Assembly: GCA_017880745.1 (NCBI GenBank)
Contig: JADGRR010000023.1
Coordinates: 1 to 14,282, forward strand
Length of the DNA stretch: 14,282 nt
DNA from: Burkholderiales bacterium
GTDB taxonomy: Bacteria; Pseudomonadota; Gammaproteobacteria; Burkholderiales; SG8-39
Direction of reading: 5' to 3'
Positions 7,280-14,152 of the stretch are shown in pieces. The position numbers and the translations under genes are program-made. Below the pieces are notes generated by a model. It was not told where the DNA came from. It ran no database searches and saw nothing but the letters and a program-made list of their open reading frames with translations. How positions within the stretch are numbered: position 1 is the stretch's first letter; every line of letters starts with the position of its first letter.

Positions 7280-7906
7280 CTATTGGGCGATCTCGAAGGA
7301 TTCGCTTTCCACATCCAGAAATGCCCTGGTAAACCTCGCCACGTATTTATAAAAATTGGTATTGGGCGAAGCCGTCACCGCATCACAAAGGCGCGCATAA
7401 GAGGGGACAAGATACCCCATAAAGAATGTTTTTTGTTTCTGCACTGCAACATCGGAAGCAAAAAAAATGAGATGACGCATCACCTCGCACAGGGCGGAGA
7501 AGTGGTCTTCGTATTCCGCCGCGCCCTGGTCGCGCTCCAACCCCAGCGCCGCGAGTTCGGCACGCAGCCGCACCAGCACGTTTTCCTTCATCGATTCCGC
7601 GAGGTAATGGGACGCGTAAGGCGTTATCTCCGCTTTGCCGGTGCCGACAAATACTCTGTCGTACTCCTCCTGCGCCGCCTCGGCATCCATCGCCGCCGCA
7701 GCCGAGATCAGGGTTTTCCAGGTTTGAGCCAGAGAAACATCCTCGGCCTCGCCGGCGATTTCGTCCGCACCCGCAATGGCAGCGAGCAGACCGGCATCCG
7801 GCCCGGCATAGAACAGGCGTGAAATCAGGGCGTAGAAATCGGCACGCGCCCGGTCTTCCTGCAACACGGCGGCGGTGAGTTCCCGGGATATCGGCTGGGC
7901 GTTCAT
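7280..7906 (-). CDS. TorD/DmsD-family molybdoenzyme chaperone
   Basis: This 208-residue, all-helical cytoplasmic protein is expected to bind the Tat signal or apo-form of the catalytic subunit until the molybdenum cofactor is inserted. Family marks are YDRVFVGTGKAEITPYASHYL (about 82-102, the PY-S-YL motif) and EYEDHFSALCEVMRHLIFF (131-149), plus a C-terminal FYKYVARFTRAFLDVE helix. Length is typical of the family. The start at 7906 overlaps the stop of the upstream Fe-S protein gene by ATGA (7903-7906), so a longer frame beginning further upstream is not used. The gene contains an 8-T run on its coding strand (7460-7467) and is locally AT-richer than its neighbours. Its client is inferred to be the formate dehydrogenase encoded two genes downstream. 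Confidence 0.93.
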   Translation of the reverse strand: MNAQPISRELTAAVLQEDRARADFYALISRLFYAGPDAGLLAAIAGADEIAGEAEDVSLAQTWKTLISAAAAMDAEAAQEEYDRVFVGTGKAEITPYASHYLAESMKENVLVRLRAELAALGLERDQGAAEYEDHFSALCEVMRHLIFFASDVAVQKQKTFFMGYLVPSYARLCDAVTASPNTNFYKYVARFTRAFLDVESESFEIAQ

Positions 7907-9996
7907 GATTCGATGCCGAAGATGGTCTGTTCGCTCTTGTTTTCCATCATGTCGATGACGCGGCAATCGGCGCACATCTGCAGCCGCGCGAGGCCGCCCC
8001 CGGAAAACATGGAGTGCGTGCCCAGCTTGCCCAGCATGTTGTCTATCATCTGCTTGGTGCCAAAGGGCTTGCCGCAGCGCACGCAGTTGAATGGCACGCC
8101 TTCGTTCAGCACCTGCTCTGCTTTCACCTGCGGCGTAAGCAGCAGCCGCGGCGTGAGCGTGATCGCGTTCTCCGGGCAGGTGTTGACACACAGGCCGCAC
8201 TGCACGCAATTGCGCTCGATGAACTTGAGCATCGGTGCGTCGCGCCCATCGAGCAGAGCCGAGGCGGGACAGGCCCCGACGCAGGCCATGCACAGCGTGC
8301 AGGTGTCGCGGTTGACCCCGACCCGGCCCCAGGGCGCGCCTGGTTCGAGCGCGATCTCGTCCTGCGGCGTGGGCGCGAGGGCCGCCAAATGCTCGAGCGC
8401 GAATTCCAGCGTGGTGCGTTTTTCCTGGCTCAGATTGAAGGTCGCCGGCTTGGAAACGCTCTTGGCCGGCGTCAGCGCCCAGACCTCCTGCTCGAGGGCG
8501 GCTGCGTCCTGAGGCGCAAGCAGCTTGAAGTGCATGCCGGTATAGCCCAGCGCGCTGACTATGGTCTGGGCATGGCGCATTTGTTTTTCCACGGCCGCGC
8601 CGTATTCATCGGCCTCTTGCTCGTTCGCAAGCAGCACGACCTGACTGGCGCCGTAGGCCAGTGCCCCGAGCAGCGTATCCATGCCGAGCGCGGCGACACT
8701 GTGGACCTCCAGCGGAATCACGCGCGCCGGCAGGCCGCCACTCTTGCCCGGCTGCGCGCGGCGGCCAAGCTTTGCAATCAGCTCGCGGCTCGTCCCCGCA
8801 TTGTGGAACAGGATGCACGCGTCTTTTCCGCCCGCCCCGCAATACGTGGCGAGCAAAATCTTGAGCCGCCGGCCCAGTTCGGACACGCGCGGATAGACAT
8901 GGGTCATCGCCCCCGAGGGGCACACGGTGGCGCAACCGCCGCAGCCCATGCACAGGTGCGGCTCCACCTTCACCCCGTCGCCGTCAGCGGAAATCGCCCC
9001 GGTCGAGCACGTGTCGATGCAATTGTTGCAGCCTGCTTTGGCGGATCGGCTGTGGGCGCAGATTTTGGCGTTATAGGCGAAGAATTTCGGCTTCTCGAAC
9101 TCGCCCACCAGTTGTGCCAGCTCTGCTGCGGCTAGAGCCTGCGCGAGCGGGTCGCGCCCCGGCGCGCGATAGCCCTGCGGCGGCTGCGCCAGCTTGATGC
9201 CGGGTTCGGCACCGAGATCGAGCACCAGATCGAAGCTTTCGCTGCGCGCGCGCGCGGCGCGGGCGAAGTCGATGGCGCCGATGTCACCGCAGGCTTTGAC
9301 GCAGGCGCGATGCGACTTGCATTTGGCCAGATCGATCTGGTAGCTGAAGTCGATGGCCTGCTCCGGGCAGGCGTGGATGCAGGCATTGCAGCGCGTGCAC
9401 ACCTCCAGGTCGATCGGATTAGCCTGCTCCCAACCGATCTCGAACGCGCCGAGATAGCCGCTGACCGACTTCAACTTGCCCGACCAGACCGGGTAGCTGC
9501 GCACCGGCGGAAGCTCCGCACCCGAGTTCTCGGCACCCGCGCGATTGGTCACGAGCACACTGACTTCGAGCCGGTCCTTGAGCCGCTCGGCCCACTGCAC
9601 CGCGACATCTGCCGGGCCGATGATGAGCAGCTGGCCGCCCGAGCGGTAGCTGACGCCCGGCACCGGCTCGGGCTCCGGCAACATCGCCATGGCGAGCAGG
9701 GCGGCGATCTTGGGCGCGGCTTGCCGCGCTTCTCCCGACCAGCCGGCGGTCTCGCGGATATTGACGAACTTGAGCTCGGCCTTGGCGCCGGAATGCTCTG
9801 CGAGTTCGGCGAACAGCGGCGCCTCCTGGGTACAGGCCACCAGGCAATCGCCGCCTTGCAGCGCGTCGTTGAAAGCACCGACTTCGCGCCGGCATAGCTG
9901 GGTATGGATGGTGATGGGCGCGCCCAGCTTCAATGCGATGGCCAAACCCTTGCCATCGAGGGCCATGCTGCCGTTGCAATCGCACAACTTGATCAT
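7903..9996 (-). CDS. Large multi-cluster 4Fe-4S accessory protein of the formate dehydrogenase operon
   Basis: This is a soluble protein of about 697 residues (numbered from 9996). It opens with a CDC motif (Cys5, Cys7) and a HdrA-like N-terminal region with Cys35, 51 and 55. Next come a ferredoxin motif at Cys200/203/206/210, a degenerate one at Cys226/232/236, a spaced motif at Cys313/323/326/330 and a canonical one at Cys349/352/355/359. A central Cys-poor region of about 200 residues (LLATYCGAGGKDACILF... GASQVVLLANEQ) faintly recalls the MvhD/HdrD-linked delta domain. Two more canonical motifs lie at Cys566-576 and Cys597-607, then a CxxC...CxxC pair (638/641, 675/678) near the C-terminus. 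ATGs at 10011 and 10014 are alternative starts; none has a strong binding site. It overlaps torD by ATGA. The role is unknown; electron delivery for enzyme maturation or formate metabolism is inference. Confidence 0.88.
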   Translation of the reverse strand: MIKLCDCNGSMALDGKGLAIALKLGAPITIHTQLCRREVGAFNDALQGGDCLVACTQEAPLFAELAEHSGAKAELKFVNIRETAGWSGEARQAAPKIAALLAMAMLPEPEPVPGVSYRSGGQLLIIGPADVAVQWAERLKDRLEVSVLVTNRAGAENSGAELPPVRSYPVWSGKLKSVSGYLGAFEIGWEQANPIDLEVCTRCNACIHACPEQAIDFSYQIDLAKCKSHRACVKACGDIGAIDFARAARARSESFDLVLDLGAEPGIKLAQPPQGYRAPGRDPLAQALAAAELAQLVGEFEKPKFFAYNAKICAHSRSAKAGCNNCIDTCSTGAISADGDGVKVEPHLCMGCGGCATVCPSGAMTHVYPRVSELGRRLKILLATYCGAGGKDACILFHNAGTSRELIAKLGRRAQPGKSGGLPARVIPLEVHSVAALGMDTLLGALAYGASQVVLLANEQEADEYGAAVEKQMRHAQTIVSALGYTGMHFKLLAPQDAAALEQEVWALTPAKSVSKPATFNLSQEKRTTLEFALEHLAALAPTPQDEIALEPGAPWGRVGVNRDTCTLCMACVGACPASALLDGRDAPMLKFIERNCVQCGLCVNTCPENAITLTPRLLLTPQVKAEQVLNEGVPFNCVRCGKPFGTKQMIDNMLGKLGTHSMFSGGGLARLQMCADCRVIDMMENKSEQTIFGIES

Positions 9997-10027
9997 TCTG
10001 TTTACCGACATCATTCTTATAGTTATG

Positions 10028-10055
10028 GTTATCGCGTATGAGCGCAAGCTCTCAA
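10028..10055 (-). promoter_or_regulatory. Possible internal promoter ahead of the Fe-S protein gene
   Basis: On the - strand TTGAGA (10050-10055) and GATAAC (10028-10033) are separated by 16 nt, a fair match to a sigma-70 promoter (5/6 and 4/6). It lies in the only sizeable gap inside the operon (9997-10108, 112 nt), which is otherwise without a recognisable gene. The predicted start point would lie only a few bases before the candidate ATGs. This is a pattern match only. Confidence 0.3.
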
Positions 10056-10108
10056 ATGCGGCGCTGCTTCAGCGCAAGCGCGGATTACACGTAAACAAGG
10101 AGCGCCCA

Positions 10109-10663
10109 CTATTTATTCCCCGCGTTGTCCAGCGGCGCTGCGGCAGGAGGGTCCGGGGGAACGTCTGCGCCGGGAATGTCCGCCGCTGCCACATCCGCCA
10201 GCACGCTCATGTCTGCGGGCGGCGCCGGATAGGGCTCTTCCGCGGCGCCTGTTTCATCGCCCACGCCTTCGGCCGTCTTCTTCTCATCGTCGAACAGAAA
10301 CAGCGCCTTCGCCTGATTCAGTTGCCGCAGCATCGCCTCGGGAATGGGATCGGGTTTGGCGTAGTCGTCGATATAGGTGTCCAGGCCATCCATGACGTTG
10401 AAGTGCGGGTCGCTGAACAATTTTCTTAACGCCATGCGGCGCAGCTTCTCGTCCACCTTCGGGTCGAAGAATTCCCGGTACTCGGAGCTCATGTGCTGCG
10501 GCGATGCCGGCGCCGCCGGTTCCGTCTTGGGCGCGGGCGATGCCGCAGGAGCGGCAGCAGGCAGCTCAGCCGCGGGCAAGGCGGCGGGCTGAGTCTCCTT
10601 CGTCTCCAGCTTGCGTCTCGACCAGCGCGAGAGGAAGCGTTCCTTGTCGTCCACGGTCGTCAA
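10109..10663 (-). CDS. DUF3306 family protein
   Basis: This protein of about 184 residues belongs to a family found with formate dehydrogenase maturation genes. The N-terminus has the family motif ERFLSRWSRRK, then a Pro/Ala-rich linker (about residues 30-60). The conserved core reads LRRMALRKLFSDPHFNVMDG followed by LDTYIDDYAKPDPIPEAM. The last 60 residues are acidic and Ala/Pro-rich with no fold that I recognise. No ATG lies near the motif. A TTG at 10663 overlaps the DUF3305 stop as TTGA (10660-10663) with GGAG 10 nt upstream and mirrors the ATGA couplings elsewhere in the operon. A GTG at 10654 is the alternative and shortens the protein by 3 residues. There are no Cys residues, so it does not bind the Fe-S clusters itself. 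Function unknown. Confidence 0.87.
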   Translation of the reverse strand: MTTVDDKERFLSRWSRRKLETKETQPAALPAAELPAAAPAASPAPKTEPAAPASPQHMSSEYREFFDPKVDEKLRRMALRKLFSDPHFNVMDGLDTYIDDYAKPDPIPEAMLRQLNQAKALFLFDDEKKTAEGVGDETGAAEEPYPAPPADMSVLADVAAADIPGADVPPDPPAAAPLDNAGNK

Positions 10664-11124
10664 TCTCGCTTCGCTCCGTTGAACGAGGCCGGGCGGCTGC
10701 GCCTCTTCGGCTCCGGCCGGTAGTTGTTGTTGACGAATTCGCCCAGCCAGTCGCACATGTCGCGCGGCATCGGTGCGGTGTCGACCTGTTCGTTCGCGTC
10801 CATGAAGCGCGCGGCTTCGCCATAGCTGACAGTGACGAATTTCGGCACGGCCAACTCCTCCTCCAGGCGCCAGGTAATGAACACGCAAGGTTGCGGCGCC
10901 GACAGGTTGAGGTAGTAGTTCTCGGCTTCGTCGCGATGGAGCTCCAGCTCGAAGCCGCCGTGTAACCATTGCGCACGCGCCTTGTCCTGCAACAACACGC
11001 GCGGCGTCGCGGCGTCGCCGGGATCCGGAATGATGCCGATGGCCTCCCAGCTTTGCGCTTGCCAGCGATTGGCGAGCGCGCGCCGCTCCATGATTACCGC
11101 GATCGGAAGAACCGGATGACCCAT
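10660..11124 (-). CDS. DUF3305 family protein, first gene of the formate dehydrogenase operon
   Basis: This 154-residue cytoplasmic protein has the family signature near its start, AVIMERRALANRWQAQSWEAIGI (residues about 9-31). A beta-rich middle follows (LHGGFELELHRDEAENYYLN) and then VFITWRLEEE and a conserved-looking FVNNNYRPEPKRR segment. DUF3305 and DUF3306 genes usually occur as a pair beside formate dehydrogenase operons; their function is not established. A TTG at 11133 is in frame, but ATG at 11124 places the conserved VIMERR closer to the N-terminus, as is normal. No strong ribosome binding site precedes either, and a TATAGT sequence (11133-11138, - strand) sits so close upstream that the transcript could have a very short leader. 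It begins the ten-gene unit transcribed away from moaA. Confidence 0.87.
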   Translation of the reverse strand: MGHPVLPIAVIMERRALANRWQAQSWEAIGIIPDPGDAATPRVLLQDKARAQWLHGGFELELHRDEAENYYLNLSAPQPCVFITWRLEEELAVPKFVTVSYGEAARFMDANEQVDTAPMPRDMCDWLGEFVNNNYRPEPKRRSRPASFNGAKRD

Positions 11125-11195
11125 ACGCGACAACTATACTAGCGAACCGATCGCTCTGCTATGATGTCGAACTTCATTTAGACCGAAAAAGCCAC
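11125..11195. promoter_or_regulatory. Divergent promoter region between the formate dehydrogenase operon and moaA-fdhD
   Basis: This 71-nt region separates two divergent start codons. On the + strand TGCTATGAT (11157-11165) is a good extended -10 element that would start the moaA message around 11172. On the - strand TATAGT (11133-11138) could serve the operon. An inverted repeat AGCGA-N5-TCGCT (11141-11155), containing CGATCG, lies between the two and could be an operator. No clear FNR-type TTGAT-N4-ATCAA site is visible. Confidence 0.4.
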
Positions 11196-12290
11196 ATGAC
11201 AGAAAGGGTTATCGCACTGGTCGACGCGGGGCGGCGCAAGCCCCTGCCATCGGCGGCCGGTCCGGCCGCAGGCATGATGCAGGACCGGCTCGAGCGGCCG
11301 CTGCGGGATTTGCGCATCTCGGTCACCGATCGCTGCAATTTCCGCTGCACTTACTGCATGCCCAAGGAAGTGTTCGGGAAGGACTACCGTTTCCTCCCGC
11401 ATGAACAGCTGCTGACGTTCGAGGAAATCGCGCGGCTGGCGAAGATTTTCGCGGATCGCGGCATCGAGAAAATCCGGCTCACCGGCGGCGAACCGCTGCT
11501 GCGCCGAAACGTCGAGCGCCTGATAGAAATGCTGGCTGGCATCACCCTTCCCAACGGCGAGCGCGTTGAACTCACGCTTACGACCAATGGCTCGCTGCTG
11601 GCGAGAAAAGCCCGCGCACTGAAGGACGCGGGCCTGCGGCGCGTCACCGTGAGCCTGGATGCGTTGGACGATCCGACGTTCATGGCCATGAACGATGCCG
11701 AATTTCCGGTGGCCAAGGTTCTCGCCGGCATCGATGCGGCGGACGCGGCCGGACTCGCGCCGGTGAAAATCAACATGGTGGTGAAGCGCGGCGTGAATGA
11801 GCATTCGATTCTGCCGATGGCGCGCCGGTTCAAGGGCTCGGGCCACGTGCTGCGCTTCATCGAGTTCATGGACGTGGGCGCGACCAACGGCTGGCGCATG
11901 GACGACGTGATTCCGTCGCGCGAGATCATCCGCATGATCGATGCGCACTTGCCGCTCGATCCGATCGAGCCCAATTATCCGGGCGAAGTCGCGCAGCGCT
12001 GGCGCTACCGCGACGGCTCCGGCGAGATCGGCGTCATCTCCTCGGTGACCCAGGCGTTCTGCCGCACCTGCACCCGCGCCCGTATCTCCACCGAGGGCAT
12101 GCTCTATACCTGCCTGTTCGCCACTTCGGGTTACGACTTTCGCGCGTTGCTGCGCGGCGGCAAGTCGGATGCGGAAATCCGCGCAGCCATCGCCGCCGTG
12201 TGGGGCGCGCGCGATGACCGCTACTCCGAGATCCGCACCGCGGAAACGGCGAAACAGCGCAAGATCGAAATGTCCTACATCGGAGGTTAG
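11196..12290 (+). CDS. moaA: GTP 3',8-cyclase MoaA (molybdenum cofactor biosynthesis)
   Basis: This 364-residue radical SAM enzyme converts GTP to 3',8-cyclo-GTP, the first step of molybdenum cofactor synthesis. The radical SAM cluster motif is CNFRCTYC with Cys47, 51 and 54. The GGEP SAM-binding motif is at RLTGGEPLLRR (about 94-104). The C-terminal substrate-binding cluster uses Cys289, 292 and 306 (FCRTCTRARISTEGMLYTC), and the protein ends in the functionally important Gly-Gly. About 28 residues before the conserved RLERPLRDLRISVTDRC are an unusual leader; an internal ATG (Met27 or Met28) could be the real start. The binding site at ATG 11196 is weak. It is divergent from the formate dehydrogenase operon and upstream of fdhD, so it looks like a dedicated or extra cofactor-supply gene for this enzyme. 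Confidence 0.95.
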   Translation: MTERVIALVDAGRRKPLPSAAGPAAGMMQDRLERPLRDLRISVTDRCNFRCTYCMPKEVFGKDYRFLPHEQLLTFEEIARLAKIFADRGIEKIRLTGGEPLLRRNVERLIEMLAGITLPNGERVELTLTTNGSLLARKARALKDAGLRRVTVSLDALDDPTFMAMNDAEFPVAKVLAGIDAADAAGLAPVKINMVVKRGVNEHSILPMARRFKGSGHVLRFIEFMDVGATNGWRMDDVIPSREIIRMIDAHLPLDPIEPNYPGEVAQRWRYRDGSGEIGVISSVTQAFCRTCTRARISTEGMLYTCLFATSGYDFRALLRGGKSDAEIRAAIAAVWGARDDRYSEIRTAETAKQRKIEMSYIGG

Positions 12291-12378
12291 ACGCCTGCCT
12301 CAGATTCGAGATCCGAAAATCCCGCCCGCCCTCGCCTTTCGCCGCCCGCGCCCCTGTCCCCTGTCCCGTGTCTGTTCA
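12291..12378. repeat. moaA-fdhD spacer with short heptamer repeats
   Basis: This 88-nt spacer is pyrimidine-rich and has no Shine-Dalgarno sequence before fdhD. It contains CCCTGTC twice plus CCGTGTC in direct tandem (12352-12372). The heptamer GACGCCT, which builds the array after fdhD, also occurs once right at the moaA stop (12290-12296). No other feature is recognisable. Confidence 0.6.
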
Positions 12379-13245
12379 ATGACCCATCGCCCTGAAATTA
12401 CCCGCGCCAGCCGCCCGCTCACCTTCGATGTCGAGGCAATCAACGAACGCGGCGAGATGGTGCCGACCGCGATCGCCGGCGAAAATCCGCTCACCCTGTA
12501 CGTCGACAAGCGCGAGATCGTCACGCTGATGACGCTCGGCCAGGCGCCGGAGGCGCTTGCCATCGGCTACCTGCGCAACCAGCGGCTGGTGAAATCAATC
12601 GCAGAAATCGCGGCGGTGCAGGTCGACTGGGAGACCGACTCGGTGGTGGTGACCACGCGCAAGGCCACGGACGGGGAAGCGCGCGCGCGCGCGAAGGGCA
12701 TGACCGACAAAATGAAAAAGCGCACCGTCACTACCGGCTGCGGCCAAGGCACGGTGTTCGGCGACCTGATGCAGGAAATCGACCAGATGAAGCTGCGCGA
12801 TGACGTTCGCCTGTCCGAGGAAACGCTCTATGCGCTGATGGACCAGGTGCGCCAACATGAAACCATCTACAAGACCGCCGGCGCGGTGCACGGCTGCGCC
12901 CTGTCGACGAACGAGAACGGCGCGAGCCGCATCCTGAGCTTCGTCGAGGATGTGGGCCGCCACAACGCGGTCGACGCCATCGCCGGGCAGATGTGGCTGG
13001 ATGACATCGACGGTTCGGACAAGATTTTCTATACCACCGGGCGGCTCACCTCAGAAATGGTGATCAAGGCGGCGCAGATGTCCATTCCGTTCCTCGTGTC
13101 GCGCTCAGGCCTGACGCAGATGGGCTACGCGATCGCCCAAAAAATAGGCATTACCATGCTTGGCCGGGCCACCGGCAAGCATTACCTGCTGTTCACCGGC
13201 AGGCAGCGTTTCGTCAAATCCGTCAATCGGACGCTGGTCGCCTGA
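12379..13245 (+). CDS. fdhD: FdhD, sulfurtransferase for formate dehydrogenase cofactor
   Basis: This 288-residue cytoplasmic protein belongs to the family that passes sulfur from a cysteine desulfurase (IscS in E. coli) to the bis-MGD cofactor of formate dehydrogenase, which is required for activity. Family segments include IAGENPLTLYVDKREIVTLM, LAIGYLRNQRLVKS, GAVHGCALSTNE, FVEDVGRHNAVDAIAGQMW, and GRLTSEMVIKAAQMSIPFLVSRSG. The essential cysteine is Cys121 in TTGCGQG. The second Cys of the E. coli CxxC pair (Cys124) is Gly here. The ATG at 12379 is chosen because it fits the family start and puts the cysteine at the same number as in E. coli. In-frame upstream sequence is low-complexity and lacks family similarity. 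There is no visible ribosome binding site. The last four codons and the stop lie in the first unit of a tandem repeat. Confidence 0.95.
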   Translation: MTHRPEITRASRPLTFDVEAINERGEMVPTAIAGENPLTLYVDKREIVTLMTLGQAPEALAIGYLRNQRLVKSIAEIAAVQVDWETDSVVVTTRKATDGEARARAKGMTDKMKKRTVTTGCGQGTVFGDLMQEIDQMKLRDDVRLSEETLYALMDQVRQHETIYKTAGAVHGCALSTNENGASRILSFVEDVGRHNAVDAIAGQMWLDDIDGSDKIFYTTGRLTSEMVIKAAQMSIPFLVSRSGLTQMGYAIAQKIGITMLGRATGKHYLLFTGRQRFVKSVNRTLVA

Positions 13246-13327
13246 CGCTGGACGCCTGACGCTGGACGCCTGACGCTGGACGCCTGACGCTGGTCGCCTG
13301 ACGCTGGTCGCCTGACGCTGGACGCCT
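13230..13327. repeat. Seven-copy tandem array of a 14-bp unit built from two heptamers
   Basis: The unit is GACGCTGGWCGCCT, itself two related heptamers (GACGCTG and GWCGCCT). Seven uninterrupted copies fill 98 bp. The only variation is position 9, reading T, A, A, A, T, T, A through the seven copies. The array starts in the last five codons of fdhD and includes its stop codon (13243-13245), then continues toward the convergent transporter gene. There are no spacers and no transposase gene. Confidence 0.97.
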
Positions 13328-13354
13328 GAGCGCGGGCGCGGCGGGCAGGGTCGA

Positions 13355-14152
13355 TCAGGAGTCGTTTGACGGCGCATCGTGCTGGCTCTTCTTCGCCACC
13401 GGCAGCGTCGACAGGTATATCCCAGGCAGGATCAACACCGCGCCCACCCAATGAAAATTCCGGATGGGCTCGCCCAGCACCAGCCAGGCCGCGGCCGCCG
13501 CGTAGACCGGTCCCAGGTACAGCACCACGCCGACGCGCGCCGCTCCAAGTTCGCGCTGCATGAAGGAATACGCGAGGTAAGCACCGAGCCCGGGGAATAG
13601 CGCGACGGCCAGGACGTAGCCGAAACTCGCCCAGGAGACCTGCGTCGGCATGAACAGCAGCGCCTCGACTGCGGTCAGCGGCGCAAGCACCACCAGTCCG
13701 CCGGCCATGATGAGCGTGAGGCGCGCGGCCGGCCCGAACGGGCTCGGCCATGCCTTGAGCAGCAGCGAGTATGCCGTCCACGACAGCATCGCCACCAGAA
13801 TCCACGCATCCCCGACGGTGAATTCCACGCCGGTCAGTCCGCTCCAGTGGCCCTTGAGGATGATGTGCAGCACCCCGACGAAAGCCAGCGCGACACCCAT
13901 CAGCTGCAGCGCGCCCATGCGTTCTTTCAGCACGAACCGGGACATCAGCGCAATCATCACCGGCGAGGTCGAATAGATCAGGGCAATATTGGAGGCCACG
14001 GTGGTGCGCGCGCCCACGTAGACGAAGGCGCCGCAGATCCACATGCCGAGCGTGCCCAGGACGAGGTATTGCTTCCATTCGCGCCGGATCGCAATTGGAT
14101 GCGCCGCGATTTCGCGACGCACTGACGGCGACCAAGCCGTGCCGGTGTTCAT
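13355..14152 (-). CDS. DMT/EamA-family transporter, probably N-terminally truncated
   Basis: This 265-residue inner-membrane protein has about eight hydrophobic segments (roughly residues 29-47, 53-71, 81-99, 115-133, 144-168, 174-194, 206-226 and 234-252). The two-fold EamA repeat is visible: ALIYSTSPVMIALMSRFVLKER in the first half and VVLYLGPVYAAAAAWLVLGE in the second. Full-length family members have ten helices and about 290-310 residues. Here REIAAHPIAIRREW, which normally follows the second helix, lies only 12 residues from the start, so helices 1 and 2 are missing. No ribosome binding site precedes the ATG, and the sequence upstream in this frame is hydrophilic and belongs to the divergent gene pair. 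It may be a decayed 5' remnant or a short functional form. Substrate unknown; relatives export amino acids or metabolites. Confidence 0.8.
   Translation of the reverse strand: MNTGTAWSPSVRREIAAHPIAIRREWKQYLVLGTLGMWICGAFVYVGARTTVASNIALIYSTSPVMIALMSRFVLKERMGALQLMGVALAFVGVLHIILKGHWSGLTGVEFTVGDAWILVAMLSWTAYSLLLKAWPSPFGPAARLTLIMAGGLVVLAPLTAVEALLFMPTQVSWASFGYVLAVALFPGLGAYLAYSFMQRELGAARVGVVLYLGPVYAAAAAWLVLGEPIRNFHWVGAVLILPGIYLSTLPVAKKSQHDAPSNDS

Noticed and set aside
9997..10047. TTG at 10047 as the start of the Fe-S protein
   Set aside because: It adds 17 residues without family likeness before the MIKLCDCNG start, and ATG codons at 9996, 10011 and 10014 are available.
12169..12378. Longer fdhD frame starting inside moaA
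   Set aside because: The added 70 residues are an out-of-frame reading of the moaA end plus low-complexity spacer; family similarity begins after ATG 12379.
13230..13327. Possible CRISPR array
   Set aside because: The units are contiguous with no unique spacers, the repeat is only 14 bp, and no cas gene is present.
13182..14135. 317-codon - strand frame ending in an SSVRRPASG-type peptide repeat
   Set aside because: It is the alternate frame of the transporter gene running into the DNA minisatellite; the periodic peptide is a by-product of the 14-bp repeat.
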